A stretch of DNA of 64,000 nucleotides from an uncultured Prevotella sp. (GCA_900319905.1 ONQB01000015.1:1-64000); one strand, 5' to 3'; positions 1 to 7,702 are shown, numbered from the stretch's first letter. Numbers and translations are program-made. Notes: generated by a model not told the origin, from the sequence alone.

Positions 1-33
1 TGTGTGCCCCCGGTGTTTTTCCGAAAGCGAGTG

Positions 34-65
34 CAAAGGTATTGCGAAATTTCCATTCCTGCAAG
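34..65 (-). promoter_or_regulatory. possible leftward promoter at the window edge
   Basis: On the minus strand there is a TACCTTTG box (34-41), which fits the Bacteroidetes -7 consensus TAnnTTTG. A weak TTG lies 20 bp upstream (62-64). It would drive a gene left of position 1. The spacing is right but the -33 box is poor. Confidence 0.35.
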
Positions 66-139
66 AGAAGTGGCGAAAAAGTGATAGTATTTAACACTTG
101 TTAGCGATTGTGAGAGATTTGGTGGAGGATAGGCAATTA

Positions 140-245
140 TAGGGAGGGTAGGCAAGGTAGGCATGGTAGGCGGGGTAGGCAAGATAGGAAAGGTAGGCAT
201 GGTAGGCATGGTAGGCAAGATAGGCATGGTAGGAAAGGCAAGCGG
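140..245. repeat. decameric GGTAGGCATG tandem array
   Basis: About ten imperfect 10 bp units of the form GGTAGGCAAG / GGTAGGCATG run in tandem. The reverse complement (CCTACCTTGC-like) is the same family as the arrays at 29.9, 37.2 and 39.3 kb. No open reading frame is credible here. Confidence 0.8.
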
Positions 246-560
246 GAGAGGAAAGATAAAAAAAAGACAAGAACTATGACAATGACTTTGACAATAACAA
301 AGATAAAGAAGACAGAGGGGGAGGAAGGCTAAATAAGAAAAGACAAATAACAAAAAGACGAAACGAAGAGAAACAAACGAAGAGAAACAAACCAAGAGAA
401 ACAAACGAAGAGAAACAAAAAGAAGAGGAAAAACGAAGAGAAACAAAAAGAAGAGAAAAAAGAAGAGAAACAGAAACAAACGAAGAGAAAAAGGCCGAAG
501 AGAAAAACGAAGAGAAAAAGGCCGAAGAGAAAAACGAGGAGAGGCCTACCCCACAGAAAG
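246..560. repeat. purine-rich tract with GAAGAGAAACAAAC repeats
   Basis: The plus strand is almost all A and G for about 300 bases. From about 355 to 540 it is built of imperfect 12-18 bp units containing GAAGAGAAACAAA. Reverse-strand translations are low-complexity Phe/Leu/Ser strings, so I do not call a gene. Such tracts can form triplex or slipped structures (inference). Confidence 0.75.
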
Positions 561-685
561 GAACGGGAGGGGAAAAACAAAACGGTGTTTGGGATTTTTA
601 ACTTGGTGAATCAATGAAATTTGCAAATAAATTACTATATTTGCGCAGGATAATAACCAGAAGAAAATTATGGAAAAATATAGAA

Positions 686-760
686 GTGTCGACACTTGGA
701 TTCGGACCAAGGACCCCCACCATGTCAAGGTGATACTCTAACCAACTGAGCTATGCCGAC
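686..760 (-). tRNA. tRNA-Val (anticodon GAC)
   Basis: Read on the minus strand, a 7 bp acceptor stem (GTCGGCA with TGTCGAC, one G-U pair), a D arm with AGCTCAGTTGGTTAGAG, an anticodon stem TCACC/GGTGG around loop TTGACAT, and a T arm CTTGG/CCAAG are all present. The anticodon GAC reads valine codons. The discriminator is A and CCA is not encoded, as is usual in Bacteroidetes. The T loop is TCCGAAT rather than TTCGAAT. Confidence 0.93.
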
Positions 761-835
761 AAATAAGGTTCACTATAGCGGATCAATCGGAGACAAATCG
801 ATATTTGTTCAACCGAAGTAACCGGAAAGCGGGTG

Positions 836-867
836 CAAAGTTACTACTTTCGAGTCGTATCACCAAA
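836..867 (-). promoter_or_regulatory. promoter of the tRNA-Val gene
   Basis: Minus-strand TTTG (864-867) and TAACTTTG (836-843) are separated by exactly 20 bp, matching the Bacteroidetes -33/-7 consensus. Transcription would start near 829, leaving a leader of about 68 nt before the tRNA 5' end at 760. Confidence 0.75.
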
Positions 868-1167
868 CAACGCAGTCATATATTAATATACATTAACAAT
901 AAATTGATGTAAAGGCGAGAATATGCCAATAAATATCATATTAGGCATTCTACAGGCAAGCCAATGTAGGTACCAATCTGGGCTACGAGTTTTGGCACTT
1001 ATCGGACTTATCACATTAGCATCTACCAATTGACGGACCATTATTTGCCATTGATCGTCTTTTGGTACACATTTTGCAGATAGGAGCACAATAGAGGAAA
1101 GAAAATTATAAGGAAGAAATATATAATATAAGGAATAAGGAAATAAACCAAACAAGAGGGAAAAATA
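868..1167. other. intergenic leader region of rpoD
   Basis: No credible gene or structured RNA is seen. The stretch is AT-rich towards the rpoD start and probably holds its promoter, but no box matches TAnnTTTG well enough to name. Confidence 0.5.
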
Positions 1168-2037
1168 ATGAGACAGCTGAAGATTTCGCGTAGTATTACC
1201 AATCGTCAGGGTGAGGCACTGGACCGTTATCTTGGCGAGATAGCCCGCATTCCGATGGTCAATCTTGACGAGGAAGAGACGTTGGCGAATGAGATTAAAG
1301 CCGGAGGCAAGAGAGGCGAACGTGCCAAGGACAAGTTAGTGGCAGCCAATCTGCGCTTTGTCGTTTCCGTGGCCAAGCAGTACCAGCATAAGGGATTATC
1401 GCTGACCGATCTGATAGATGAGGGTAATATCGGGCTTGTAAAGGCCGCTGAGAAATTTGACGAGACGCGTGGTTTTAAGTTCATCAGCTATGCCGTGTGG
1501 TGGATTCGTCAGAGCATTCTGCAAGCTATTGCCGAGCAGAGCCGCATGGTACGTCTGCCGCTCAATCAGGTGAGTGCCTTGTCGAAGATCAACAACGAGA
1601 TACAGAAATTCGAGCAAGAGCATCAGCGCAAGCCGTCGACGGAGGAGTTGTCGGAGATCACCAATATCGGCAATGAGAAGATTCAGCAGGCGATGAACGC
1701 AGACATCCGTCACACGAGCATCGACGCTCCATTCAACGATGACGACTCCAACAGTCTGGCCGACCTGTTGCCAAGCAATGACCGCACGCTTACCAACGAA
1801 GTGAACAAAGAGTCGATGCACGAAGATCTGAAGGAGATTTTCAGGCGGGTGCTCAAGCCACGTGAGGAAGCCATTATTCGCAAGAGTTTCGGCATCGGTT
1901 GTTCCGAGGAAGGTCCGGAGGAGATTGGCGCGCAGATGGGTCTCACCCGCGAGCGCGTGCGTCAAATCAAGGAAAAGAGCATCGAGAAGATACGCAACAG
2001 TGGCTACACCCATATCCTTGCCAAGTATCTTGGATAA
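1168..2037 (+). CDS. rpoD: primary sigma factor RpoD (sigma-70 family)
   Basis: This is the housekeeping sigma subunit that directs RNA polymerase to TTTG/TAnnTTTG promoters. The 289 residues lack the long region 1.1 of proteobacterial sigma-70, as is typical of Bacteroidetes. Region 1.2 lies near residues 20-45 (DRYLGEIARIPMVNLDEEE). Region 2 (about 55-125) has the core-binding and -10-melting segment with DLIDEGNIGL and YAVWWIRQSI. Region 3 covers about 130-200, and region 4 ends with the helix-turn-helix TRERVRQIKEKSIEKIR. It stands alone on the plus strand, and an R4 hairpin element follows 25 nt after the stop. The start ATG is preceded by an A-rich stretch and no Shine-Dalgarno, normal for the phylum. 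No odd residues are seen. Confidence 0.97.
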   Translation: MRQLKISRSITNRQGEALDRYLGEIARIPMVNLDEEETLANEIKAGGKRGERAKDKLVAANLRFVVSVAKQYQHKGLSLTDLIDEGNIGLVKAAEKFDETRGFKFISYAVWWIRQSILQAIAEQSRMVRLPLNQVSALSKINNEIQKFEQEHQRKPSTEELSEITNIGNEKIQQAMNADIRHTSIDAPFNDDDSNSLADLLPSNDRTLTNEVNKESMHEDLKEIFRRVLKPREEAIIRKSFGIGCSEEGPEEIGAQMGLTRERVRQIKEKSIEKIRNSGYTHILAKYLG

Positions 2038-2061
2038 GGGTTACAACATGACAGCGGGGAT

Positions 2062-2189
2062 GTATCAAAATAGGAGAAGTTCAGAAGTCCGGAAGTCCAG
2101 AAGTTCAGTCAAATGCACAAGTATCTGATATTATAGTGATGACAGAACTCCTGAACTTCCGTACTTCCGGACTTCTCCATTTTTGATAC
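2062..2189. repeat. R4 hairpin element, copy 1
   Basis: A 128 bp element with ends GTATCAAAA and TTTTGATAC. Its arms are built of AGAAGTTCAGAAGTCCGG-like units that pair with GAACTTCC/GGACTTCTCC units on the other side. The loop (TCAGTCAAATG...TATCTGATA...GATGACAGAA) is shared with the copy at 36.7 kb. It lies between convergent rpoD and the fimbrial-type gene and is followed by CCTTTTTTATT, so it may end transcription from both sides. Confidence 0.8.
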
Positions 2190-2207
2190 GCCTTTTTTAT
2201 TGTCCGT

Positions 2208-3083
2208 TCAGAAGTTCACATCGCGGTTTCCCCACTCGTCTATCGAGGTCATCGACACAGCGAATGCCGCGTTGCTGAAGAAGTTACCGGTATAGCGGGT
2301 AATGACATTTCGTTGCACCGGCACATTGCTGAAGGTTCTCGATTTGTCGAAATCAATTTTGATGTTTTTAAACGACACCATAATCTCAGTCGTTGTCTCC
2401 TCCTCCGACAGCGGGAAGGCATACAAGGCGATGGTGATGGGCTTGCCTATTTCGTCGGCAGTAAGATTTTTCGAAATACCCTTAGCCGCATTCACTCCTA
2501 CGCCTTTTACAGCGTCGAACGCGCATCCCATGCCTCCCTTATAGCTCATCGACACATAGTTGGCTTTCGTCGGCACGTTATCGGTGGTCACAAGTTCAAA
2601 CTTCGTCACGACACGCCTAAGCTGAATGTCGCGGTTCACATTCTCATTATCCACTTTGATCACCTCGCCGTCGTAGAATGTATCCGTGACATCGTCGCCG
2701 AAGCCGATGTTCTCCGGATTGGAGAGATTGAGTTTTATCGACGAGCTATGCGCAAGCACCACCACGCGGTAGCTACCGGCATTGAGCGACAGCGACACCT
2801 GGCCGAACGTCGGATCCCCAACGTTCTGCGTGACCGACTCTACGAGTTTATTCCGCATGTCATAAATGGCAAAACACAGATGCGAGCACACCTGCGACAC
2901 ATCCGTGGCCCTTGAGGCAGCCACAGCCTGGTCAAAGGGTACCTGTTCAAACTGTGCCACATGGAGATTCAGACTGACCCGTTGCACATTGTCGTCAGTC
3001 TCATGCTCCGTACTCTGGCACGACGCCATCGTCAGCGTCATGCACACCAAGGCAAGGAAGCCAAGAAAGTAGTTTTTAATCAT
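2208..3083 (-). CDS. FimB/Mfa2-like fimbrial-family lipoprotein
   Basis: A 291-residue predicted surface lipoprotein. Residues 1-22 form a lipoprotein signal peptide with lipobox MASC and Cys22 as the acylated residue. The following beta-rich sequence (SLNLHVAQFEQVPF, then LCFAIYDMRNKLVESVTQNVGD, GSYRVVVLAHSS and IQLRRVVTKFELVTTDNVP) resembles the paired transthyretin-like domains of the FimB/Mfa2 anchor proteins of Bacteroidales type V pili. No major pilin (FimA/Mfa1) lies beside it, so it may be an orphan anchor or a related surface protein. A -7-like TAATTTTG box occurs on its strand at 3114-3121. The family call is by motif resemblance only. Convergent with rpoD. Confidence 0.7.
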   Translation of the reverse strand: MIKNYFLGFLALVCMTLTMASCQSTEHETDDNVQRVSLNLHVAQFEQVPFDQAVAASRATDVSQVCSHLCFAIYDMRNKLVESVTQNVGDPTFGQVSLSLNAGSYRVVVLAHSSSIKLNLSNPENIGFGDDVTDTFYDGEVIKVDNENVNRDIQLRRVVTKFELVTTDNVPTKANYVSMSYKGGMGCAFDAVKGVGVNAAKGISKNLTADEIGKPITIALYAFPLSEEETTTEIMVSFKNIKIDFDKSRTFSNVPVQRNVITRYTGNFFSNAAFAVSMTSIDEWGNRDVNF

Positions 3084-3183
3084 TGGTTATAATAATAGGT
3101 TATAGAAACGATTCAAAATTAAGCAAACTTCCCCAATGACGCTTTCCTTTCAGTGCTAAAATATCCTAAAAGTCACGAATTTG

Positions 3184-3215
3184 TTTGGTGATTCCAATCA
3201 AACCGTTTAATTTTG
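3184..3215 (+). promoter_or_regulatory. promoter of ssrA (tmRNA)
   Basis: TTTG (3184-3187) and TAATTTTG (3208-3215) are 20 bp apart, a perfect match to the Bacteroidetes consensus. The start of transcription would be near 3222, some 18 nt before the mature tmRNA 5' end. Confidence 0.75.
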
Positions 3216-3239
3216 CATATTACTTAACGTATGATTACT

Positions 3240-3596
3240 GGGCTTGTATGGATTTGACGGCAAGACGAAATCGTATGTAAGCACGCGGAGCCTCGTTGGC
3301 TAGCTCCATAATCTGAGTGAACACAAATTTAATTGGCGATTACTGGCTCAATCCTGCTATCAGATAGCGGGACGAGACATCGCTCCAAGGATGTTGTTCC
3401 GAATCCGAAGATCAAGCGGTGCAGACTAAATCGGAAATAGCCTTTACAGGCCTCGCTGTGAGGGTGACATTTTAGAGGATAAGGTCGCGGTTGGTGGTCC
3501 AGGTCTTGCCACGGCACGAAAATGAAGGCTGGAATAAGCGTGTAGAAAGCATAGGGCTTCCTTGTTCGGACCGGGGTTCGACTCCCCGCAGGTCCA
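3240..3596 (+). ncRNA. ssrA: transfer-messenger RNA (tmRNA)
   Basis: tmRNA rescues stalled ribosomes and tags incomplete proteins. The tRNA-like ends are clear. The 5' GGGCTTGT pairs with 3' GCAGGTCC. TGGATTTGACGG follows the acceptor. The 3' part has the T arm CCGGGGTTCGACTCCCCG, then discriminator A and no encoded CCA. The conserved resume context TTGGCGA is at 3333-3339. The reading frame that follows is GDYWLNPAIR and then TAG (3365-3367), not the GENNYALAA-like tag expected in this phylum, and its stop falls inside a hairpin (CCTGCTATC/GATAGCGGG). At 357 nt it looks shorter than related tmRNAs. A deletion in the tag region is suspected; see findings. Confidence 0.9.
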
Positions 3597-3604
3597 CGAT
3601 TAGC

Positions 3605-4633
3605 ATGATTATCATTACACGAAACACTCACGACTACGGTCCTTACGACGAGCAGACCGTAGCTCGTTTTGTAGAGGACGGGCGGTTATTGTTGCACGAC
3701 AAGGCACGCGATGCCGACACCGGTGAGGAGGGTACCATTGAGAGTCTGTTGCTGCGCAAGGGCATCAGGCCCCGCGTCAAGAGCAACGGCTCATTAGGCC
3801 GCCAGCTCGCCCATGTAGGCAGCGACTTCATCTTCCCCCACGAGGACATGAGCCGTCACAACCTGTTTGAGGACAAGCGTCTGCTGGCTCTGGCACTTGT
3901 CGGTCTCGGTTTGTCAGTCATCATGCTGTTGCCAATCGGCGGTTACCTGGTATTCTATATCGTCTCCCTTTACTTTGCAGGCATCTGGGGCCTGTTCTTC
4001 TATTATTTCTTTGCCACCCGTCAGGTGAGCCTTAAGGCTACCGTCACCACATTCTTCCTCACCCAGCTCGGAGTGTTTATCATCTTCGGATTTCTCCACA
4101 GTCTCAATTTCTTCTACGTCTTCACGCAGATGGCCTTTCCGTTGAGCATCATCGGTTACATCTTCGGCGTGGGCGTGACGGAGGAATTCACGAAGATCAT
4201 CCCGCTGGCCATTCTCCAGCGTCGTTCGCGCGAGCCCATGCTACCGCAGACGATGGTCTATTACGGTCTAATGGCGGGCATTGCCTTCGGTGTTTTCGAA
4301 GGCGTACAGTATCAGACCACCATCAACATCCATGCCGACTACACCACGGCTTTTGTGCTGAACATCGCACGTCTGACGTCACTGCCATTTCTGCATGCCG
4401 TCTGGTGCGGCATCGCCGGTTACTACATCGGCATGGCCGGTCTCTACCCTCGCTACCGCAAGGCGCTGTGGTTCCTTGCCATCGCCGTTCCCGCCCTGCT
4501 GCATGGTTTGTACGACTCCTTTGCCAGCGTGTCTTATCTCATTTCCCTGTTCGTTGGCTTCTGTAGTGTGCTGCTGCTCATGGCGTATATGCGGAGGAGC
4601 GGGAAGCTGAGGGAGAAACTGAGACAGAACTAA
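3605..4633 (+). CDS. GYF-domain PrsW-family intramembrane protease
   Basis: A 342-residue membrane protein. The first 55 or so residues (HDYGPYDEQTVARFVEDGRL) resemble the GYF_2 domain, which often precedes membrane segments in bacteria. About eight hydrophobic segments follow. The PrsW (glutamic intramembrane protease) motifs are present: EEFTK at 193-197, FGVFE at 228-232 and HGLYD at 300-304, fitting EExxK, FxxxE and HxxxD. PrsW cleaves anti-sigma factors in Bacillus; the substrate here is unknown. I start it at ATG 3605. The open frame continues upstream only because it runs through ssrA. The start is 9 nt after the tmRNA end with no obvious own promoter, so read-through from the ssrA promoter is likely. 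An R3 repeat begins right after the stop. Confidence 0.85.
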   Translation: MIIITRNTHDYGPYDEQTVARFVEDGRLLLHDKARDADTGEEGTIESLLLRKGIRPRVKSNGSLGRQLAHVGSDFIFPHEDMSRHNLFEDKRLLALALVGLGLSVIMLLPIGGYLVFYIVSLYFAGIWGLFFYYFFATRQVSLKATVTTFFLTQLGVFIIFGFLHSLNFFYVFTQMAFPLSIIGYIFGVGVTEEFTKIIPLAILQRRSREPMLPQTMVYYGLMAGIAFGVFEGVQYQTTINIHADYTTAFVLNIARLTSLPFLHAVWCGIAGYYIGMAGLYPRYRKALWFLAIAVPALLHGLYDSFASVSYLISLFVGFCSVLLLMAYMRRSGKLREKLRQN

Positions 4634-4634
4634 A

Positions 4635-4703
4635 GCCCCACCCCCTTGGCTCGCAAGCGAGCCAAGGCGCCCTCCCCCAAATGGGGAGGGATGGTTACAA
4701 TAA
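4635..4703 (+). repeat. R3 hairpin element, copy a
   Basis: Pattern: AGCCCCACCCCC, a variable hairpin (here TTGGCTCG/CGAGCCAA), then CCCTCCCCCAAATGGGGAGGG and a GTTACAATAA tail. It starts 2 nt after the TAA of the PrsW gene. Confidence 0.9.
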
Positions 4704-4818
4704 GCATCTCAAGACAAAAACATTGTAATCACCAAATAGGCCTCAAAATGCACCAATCTGCCATGCTTTTTGTCTTTTTCCTTTTACTTTTGCTCAAACT
4801 ACAAAAATAATCATCGTT

Positions 4819-4853
4819 TTTGTTTTCCATTTAGTTTCTCTTACTTATTTTTG
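4819..4853 (+). promoter_or_regulatory. possible promoter of the secreted protein gene
   Basis: TATTTTTG (4846-4853) fits the -7 box; TTTG (4819-4822) lies 23 bp upstream, slightly long. The ATG at 4911 would have a leader of about 50 nt. Apart from this, 4704-4910 shows nothing notable. Confidence 0.4.
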
Positions 4854-4910
4854 CAACCGACTAAAAGAGACAATTTAAGCAAAACACTATTAATTAATTA
4901 AAAACTATTT

Positions 4911-4963
4911 ATGAAAAAGCATTTACCTAAAACGCTATTGATGGGGGGGCGATACTCTCCTCC
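4911..4963 (+). other. signal-peptide segment out of frame at a G7 tract
   Basis: ATG at 4911 begins MKKHLPKTLLMGG. The frame meets a run of seven G (4943-4949) and then reads to a stop. With one extra G it continues as AILSSMLVVPTTTMA straight into the downstream 632-residue frame, giving a normal signal peptide. This is either a phase-variable tract in the off state, a mutation, or a base-call error in the homopolymer. Confidence 0.8.
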
Positions 4964-6862
4964 ATGCTGGTAGTGCCAACAACAACGATGGCCGACGAAG
5001 CACAAGCTACCGTCAAAATGACCTATGTTGACGGCTCTAAAGCAAATCTTGACACCTCCTACGGTGAAGTGACCGAAGGAGAAGTTGGTTATCTCAAAAT
5101 CAGCAATGGTGCGCTGGCTCTTGGCAGGGAGTCATGGGGAGCTAACCAGATCACCTACATTCAAGTGGATGCGTCTACCATTCCAGGTACCATCACAGGC
5201 GCCACACTTTCTGCTACTTTAAAACAGCCAGATGCTAAACGCGCTCGCGTTTGGGGCGTTGGTTACAATTCAAGCACATGGTCTTCCAGTCTTACGTGGA
5301 ATACAGCAGACAAGAGCATCACTACGGTAGGAAGCACTGTTACTACCAAAAAGTCCACTGCAGATGTGTCCGCTACTTTTGACATTACAGATGCTCTGAA
5401 GACCGACGATGACAAGATTGTGACCTTATTAGTTTATCAGACAGCAGCCGGTGGTGGCTCCATTGCCAATCCCACTGTGACCGTCACTTATACAACAGCA
5501 CAGACCGCCGCCTACACCGTAAAGTACGTTTGCAACTCCACCGAGATCAAGACTGCCGAGACGCGAACAGGCATCGTCAACCAAGCACCCGAATTGGAAT
5601 CCTCTGACAAGGACGACATTAAAGTCACCACCGATGGCGTGCTCTCAGCTAAATACATATACAGCAGTGACGACGCAGCAAGTCAGACCATCGCATCGGA
5701 TGGATCCACAGTAATCACAGTTAACTTCCGTGAGGCCTCCAAGTACACCTATACCATCAACGCCGTGGGCGGTTCCAAGACCGTACAGCTTGCTTCCGGT
5801 TCTAACTTTGAAGGCGAGACCCTCTCAGTCGCTTATCCGAGGTATCTGCTCGACGGCACCGATCTCTATAAGAAAGAGCCGATAAGCAACGACTATCACC
5901 AGACATATACACTGACCGGCAATCTCGAGGAAAACCTTACTTATACAAAGGATCTCTCTAATGTCGTATATTATAAGGAGGCAGAGGATATTGAGGGCAT
6001 GACCACAGCCAATGGCTCAAGCGCCAACATCCGTTGCTCAATGGGTGTAGGTGGTTTCAACGGCGGTGATACCGAGGTGGCACTCGCCACGCTTCCTGCA
6101 GGATCTTATTCGATGATCGCCTCTACCAGAGGAAGTGGCGATGGCAGTTTACCCATAAATATCGCCGGTACCAAATGGGATGTTCAAACTCATGGTTATA
6201 ATGTGACAGAGACTAAGGCATTCACCTTGTCTGAGGAGGGTGCCGTGACAGTTCCTACGGGTGGCAACAACAAAAACATGTTTGACTTCTTCGTGATCCA
6301 GAAGATCGCTACTCCTTCAGCCACCATCACCTCTGCCAAGTACGCCACCTATGTGGCTCAGGGCAATGTCACCATTCCGAGTGGTGTGACCGCTTATACT
6401 GTCAAGCTCGACGGTGTGAGCCTCACTTACACAGCGCTTGACCCAAGCACCGTCATTCCTGAGGGCACCGCTCTCCTGCTCTATGGCGAGGCCAAGACCT
6501 ATGAGTTCCCATACACCTTAGCCACTGCATCCACTATCACCGACAACAGCCTCAAGGCTTCCACCGGCGAAGGCGTCACAGCCGACGGCACACAGTATAT
6601 TCTGGCTAATGTAGACGGTACACTGGGCTTCTACCAGGCCACAACGGGCACGACCATCGCTGCCGGCAAGGCATACTTAGAGGTCTCCGCAGAAACTGCC
6701 AAAGCCGTTAAATGCTTTGAGATCGGCACCACTACCGGCATCAGCAATGTCAGCACAACCACAGCCGACAAGGGCGCCTACTACAATCTGCAAGGCATGA
6801 AGGTTGTCCGTCCTGCCAAGGGCATCTTCATCCACAATGGTAAGAAAATGGTTATTAAGTAA
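4964..6862 (+). CDS. large secreted protein with NGKK-type C-terminal tail
   Basis: The open part codes for 632 residues, starting inside what should be the signal peptide; the full-length start is at 4911 in another frame (see the preceding entry). Residues about 10-180 (VKMTYVDGSKANLDTSYGEV, then WSSSLTWNTADKSITTVGS) look like a DNRLRE-type beta-sandwich found in secreted carbohydrate-active proteins. A further beta-rich region with SYSMIASTRGSGDG may be a carbohydrate-binding fold. The C-terminus (YYNLQGMKVVRPAKGIFIHNGKKMVIK) is the short tail common on Prevotella exported proteins, possibly a sorting signal. No catalytic motif is recognised. The 61-residue gene follows by 19 nt and is probably co-transcribed. 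Function unknown. Confidence 0.75.
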   Translation: MLVVPTTTMADEAQATVKMTYVDGSKANLDTSYGEVTEGEVGYLKISNGALALGRESWGANQITYIQVDASTIPGTITGATLSATLKQPDAKRARVWGVGYNSSTWSSSLTWNTADKSITTVGSTVTTKKSTADVSATFDITDALKTDDDKIVTLLVYQTAAGGGSIANPTVTVTYTTAQTAAYTVKYVCNSTEIKTAETRTGIVNQAPELESSDKDDIKVTTDGVLSAKYIYSSDDAASQTIASDGSTVITVNFREASKYTYTINAVGGSKTVQLASGSNFEGETLSVAYPRYLLDGTDLYKKEPISNDYHQTYTLTGNLEENLTYTKDLSNVVYYKEAEDIEGMTTANGSSANIRCSMGVGGFNGGDTEVALATLPAGSYSMIASTRGSGDGSLPINIAGTKWDVQTHGYNVTETKAFTLSEEGAVTVPTGGNNKNMFDFFVIQKIATPSATITSAKYATYVAQGNVTIPSGVTAYTVKLDGVSLTYTALDPSTVIPEGTALLLYGEAKTYEFPYTLATASTITDNSLKASTGEGVTADGTQYILANVDGTLGFYQATTGTTIAAGKAYLEVSAETAKAVKCFEIGTTTGISNVSTTTADKGAYYNLQGMKVVRPAKGIFIHNGKKMVIK

Positions 6863-6881
6863 ACAGTAAACTGAGAATACA

Positions 6882-7067
6882 ATGAAAAAGAATAGTTATG
6901 TAAAGCCTGCCGTACACTGCAAGGTCATCGAGAGAGAGAACATCATGGCTTCGTCCGATCCAAGCGCAGACCTTGGCAATAACTTGAAATCCAGCAACAC
7001 TGATGCTGCCAACGCTTTGTCAAAGGGTGGTATCTTCAATAACAACGATATCTGGAGCGACGAATAG
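6882..7067 (+). CDS. small peptide with KKNSYVKPAV leader (61 aa)
   Basis: Begins MKKNSYVKPAVHCKVIERENIMASSD and then is polar and Asn/Ser/Asp-rich with no hydrophobic segment. Short proteins with a K-x-Y-x-x-P start and a later 'E.E..M..S' stretch are common near surface-protein genes in Prevotella and Bacteroides, but I know of no assigned role. It could be a peptide precursor. It follows the secreted protein by 19 nt, suggesting one transcript. An R1 half element starts 5 nt after its stop. Confidence 0.6.
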   Translation: MKKNSYVKPAVHCKVIERENIMASSDPSADLGNNLKSSNTDAANALSKGGIFNNNDIWSDE

Positions 7068-7071
7068 TAAT

Positions 7072-7187
7072 GCCGCAACCCCCAAGGGGTAGCGATATAA
7101 TAAAATCCAACCAATCTACGAGGGGATGAGGTAAGCGAAGCGAGCCTCATCCCCTCGCTTTCGTACTGGATCCCCCCAAGGGGGGCA
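7072..7187. repeat. R1 half element
   Basis: One arm of the R1 family: GCCGCAACCCCCAAGGGG, TAGCGAT, then a hairpin CGAGGGGATGAGG/CCTCATCCCCTCG with GCGAAGCG at its centre, ending in a CCCCCAAGGGGG palindrome. It starts 5 nt after the stop of the 61-residue gene. Confidence 0.85.
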
Positions 7188-7195
7188 ATGATCTA

Positions 7196-7255
7196 AGAAG
7201 TCCAATGATTTGAGAAGTTCAGAAGTCCGGAAGTTCAGAAGTTCAGTCATTTGAG
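7196..7255. repeat. R4 partial copy
   Basis: Left arm of the R4 element only: repeated AGAAGTTCAGAAGTCCGG units followed by TTCAGTCATTTG. The matching right arm is absent, so this copy looks truncated, possibly by the neighbouring R1 element. Confidence 0.7.
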
Positions 7256-7288
7256 AAAGCGAACCTGTATTGCAGGCGAGAGAAAGAG

Positions 7289-7585
7289 AACCCCCTTGGG
7301 GGTTCCGGCAACATAGCGAGGGGATGAGCAAATGAGCGATAGCGAATGCTGCGATTCCCCTCGAAAACAGTACGGTCGCAAATTAATTCGCTACCCCCTT
7401 GTGGGGTTGCGGCAATATTAGAGGCGACGCATCCGTGGAACATACTTCGATTGACATCATATTTAACATTGCCGCAACCCCCAAGGGGGTAGCGATTTAA
7501 TCACCCACCATCACGTTTCGAGGGGAAGAGGCTCGCTTCGCTCACCTCATCCCCTCGCTATGGTACCGGAACCCCCTTGGGGGTT
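7289..7585. repeat. R1 long palindromic element, copy 1
   Basis: A 297 bp imperfect palindrome bounded by AACCCCCTTGGGGGTT at both ends. Each arm holds a CGAGGGGA...TCCCCTCG hairpin and a GCTACCCCC...GGGGTTGC segment. The unique centre contains GACGCATC. No coding capacity. Confidence 0.88.
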
Positions 7586-7625
7586 CAATGTCAATAACAG
7601 AGTTAATGCTCATGAATAATGTAGG

Positions 7626-7702
7626 TTAGTTTTATAACCAAAACCAATAAAACCCTTTGTGCCAGCGTCTTTTTCTTCACCTGGTTTTGGTTATAAAACT
7701 AA
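7626..7702. repeat. perfect 21 bp inverted repeat
   Basis: Positions 7626-7646 and 7682-7702 are exact reverse complements (left arm TTAGTTTTATAACCAAAACC and one more base), with a 35 nt loop. The loop and right arm (TTTTTCTTCACCTGG and beyond) resemble sequence just right of the R2 element at 54.0 kb, so this is part of another repeat family. Confidence 0.85.

Noticed and set aside
883..1155. A 90-residue gene on the minus strand upstream of rpoD
   Set aside because: It overlaps the presumed rpoD leader, has no recognisable family and an amino-acid make-up like random AT-rich sequence.
3491..3604. N-terminal extension of the PrsW gene
   Set aside because: These codons lie in tmRNA; the GYF domain begins right after ATG 3605.
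4635..4703. R3 as an ordinary Rho-independent terminator
   Set aside because: The hairpins are strong but no T run follows the final stem; termination by another route remains possible.
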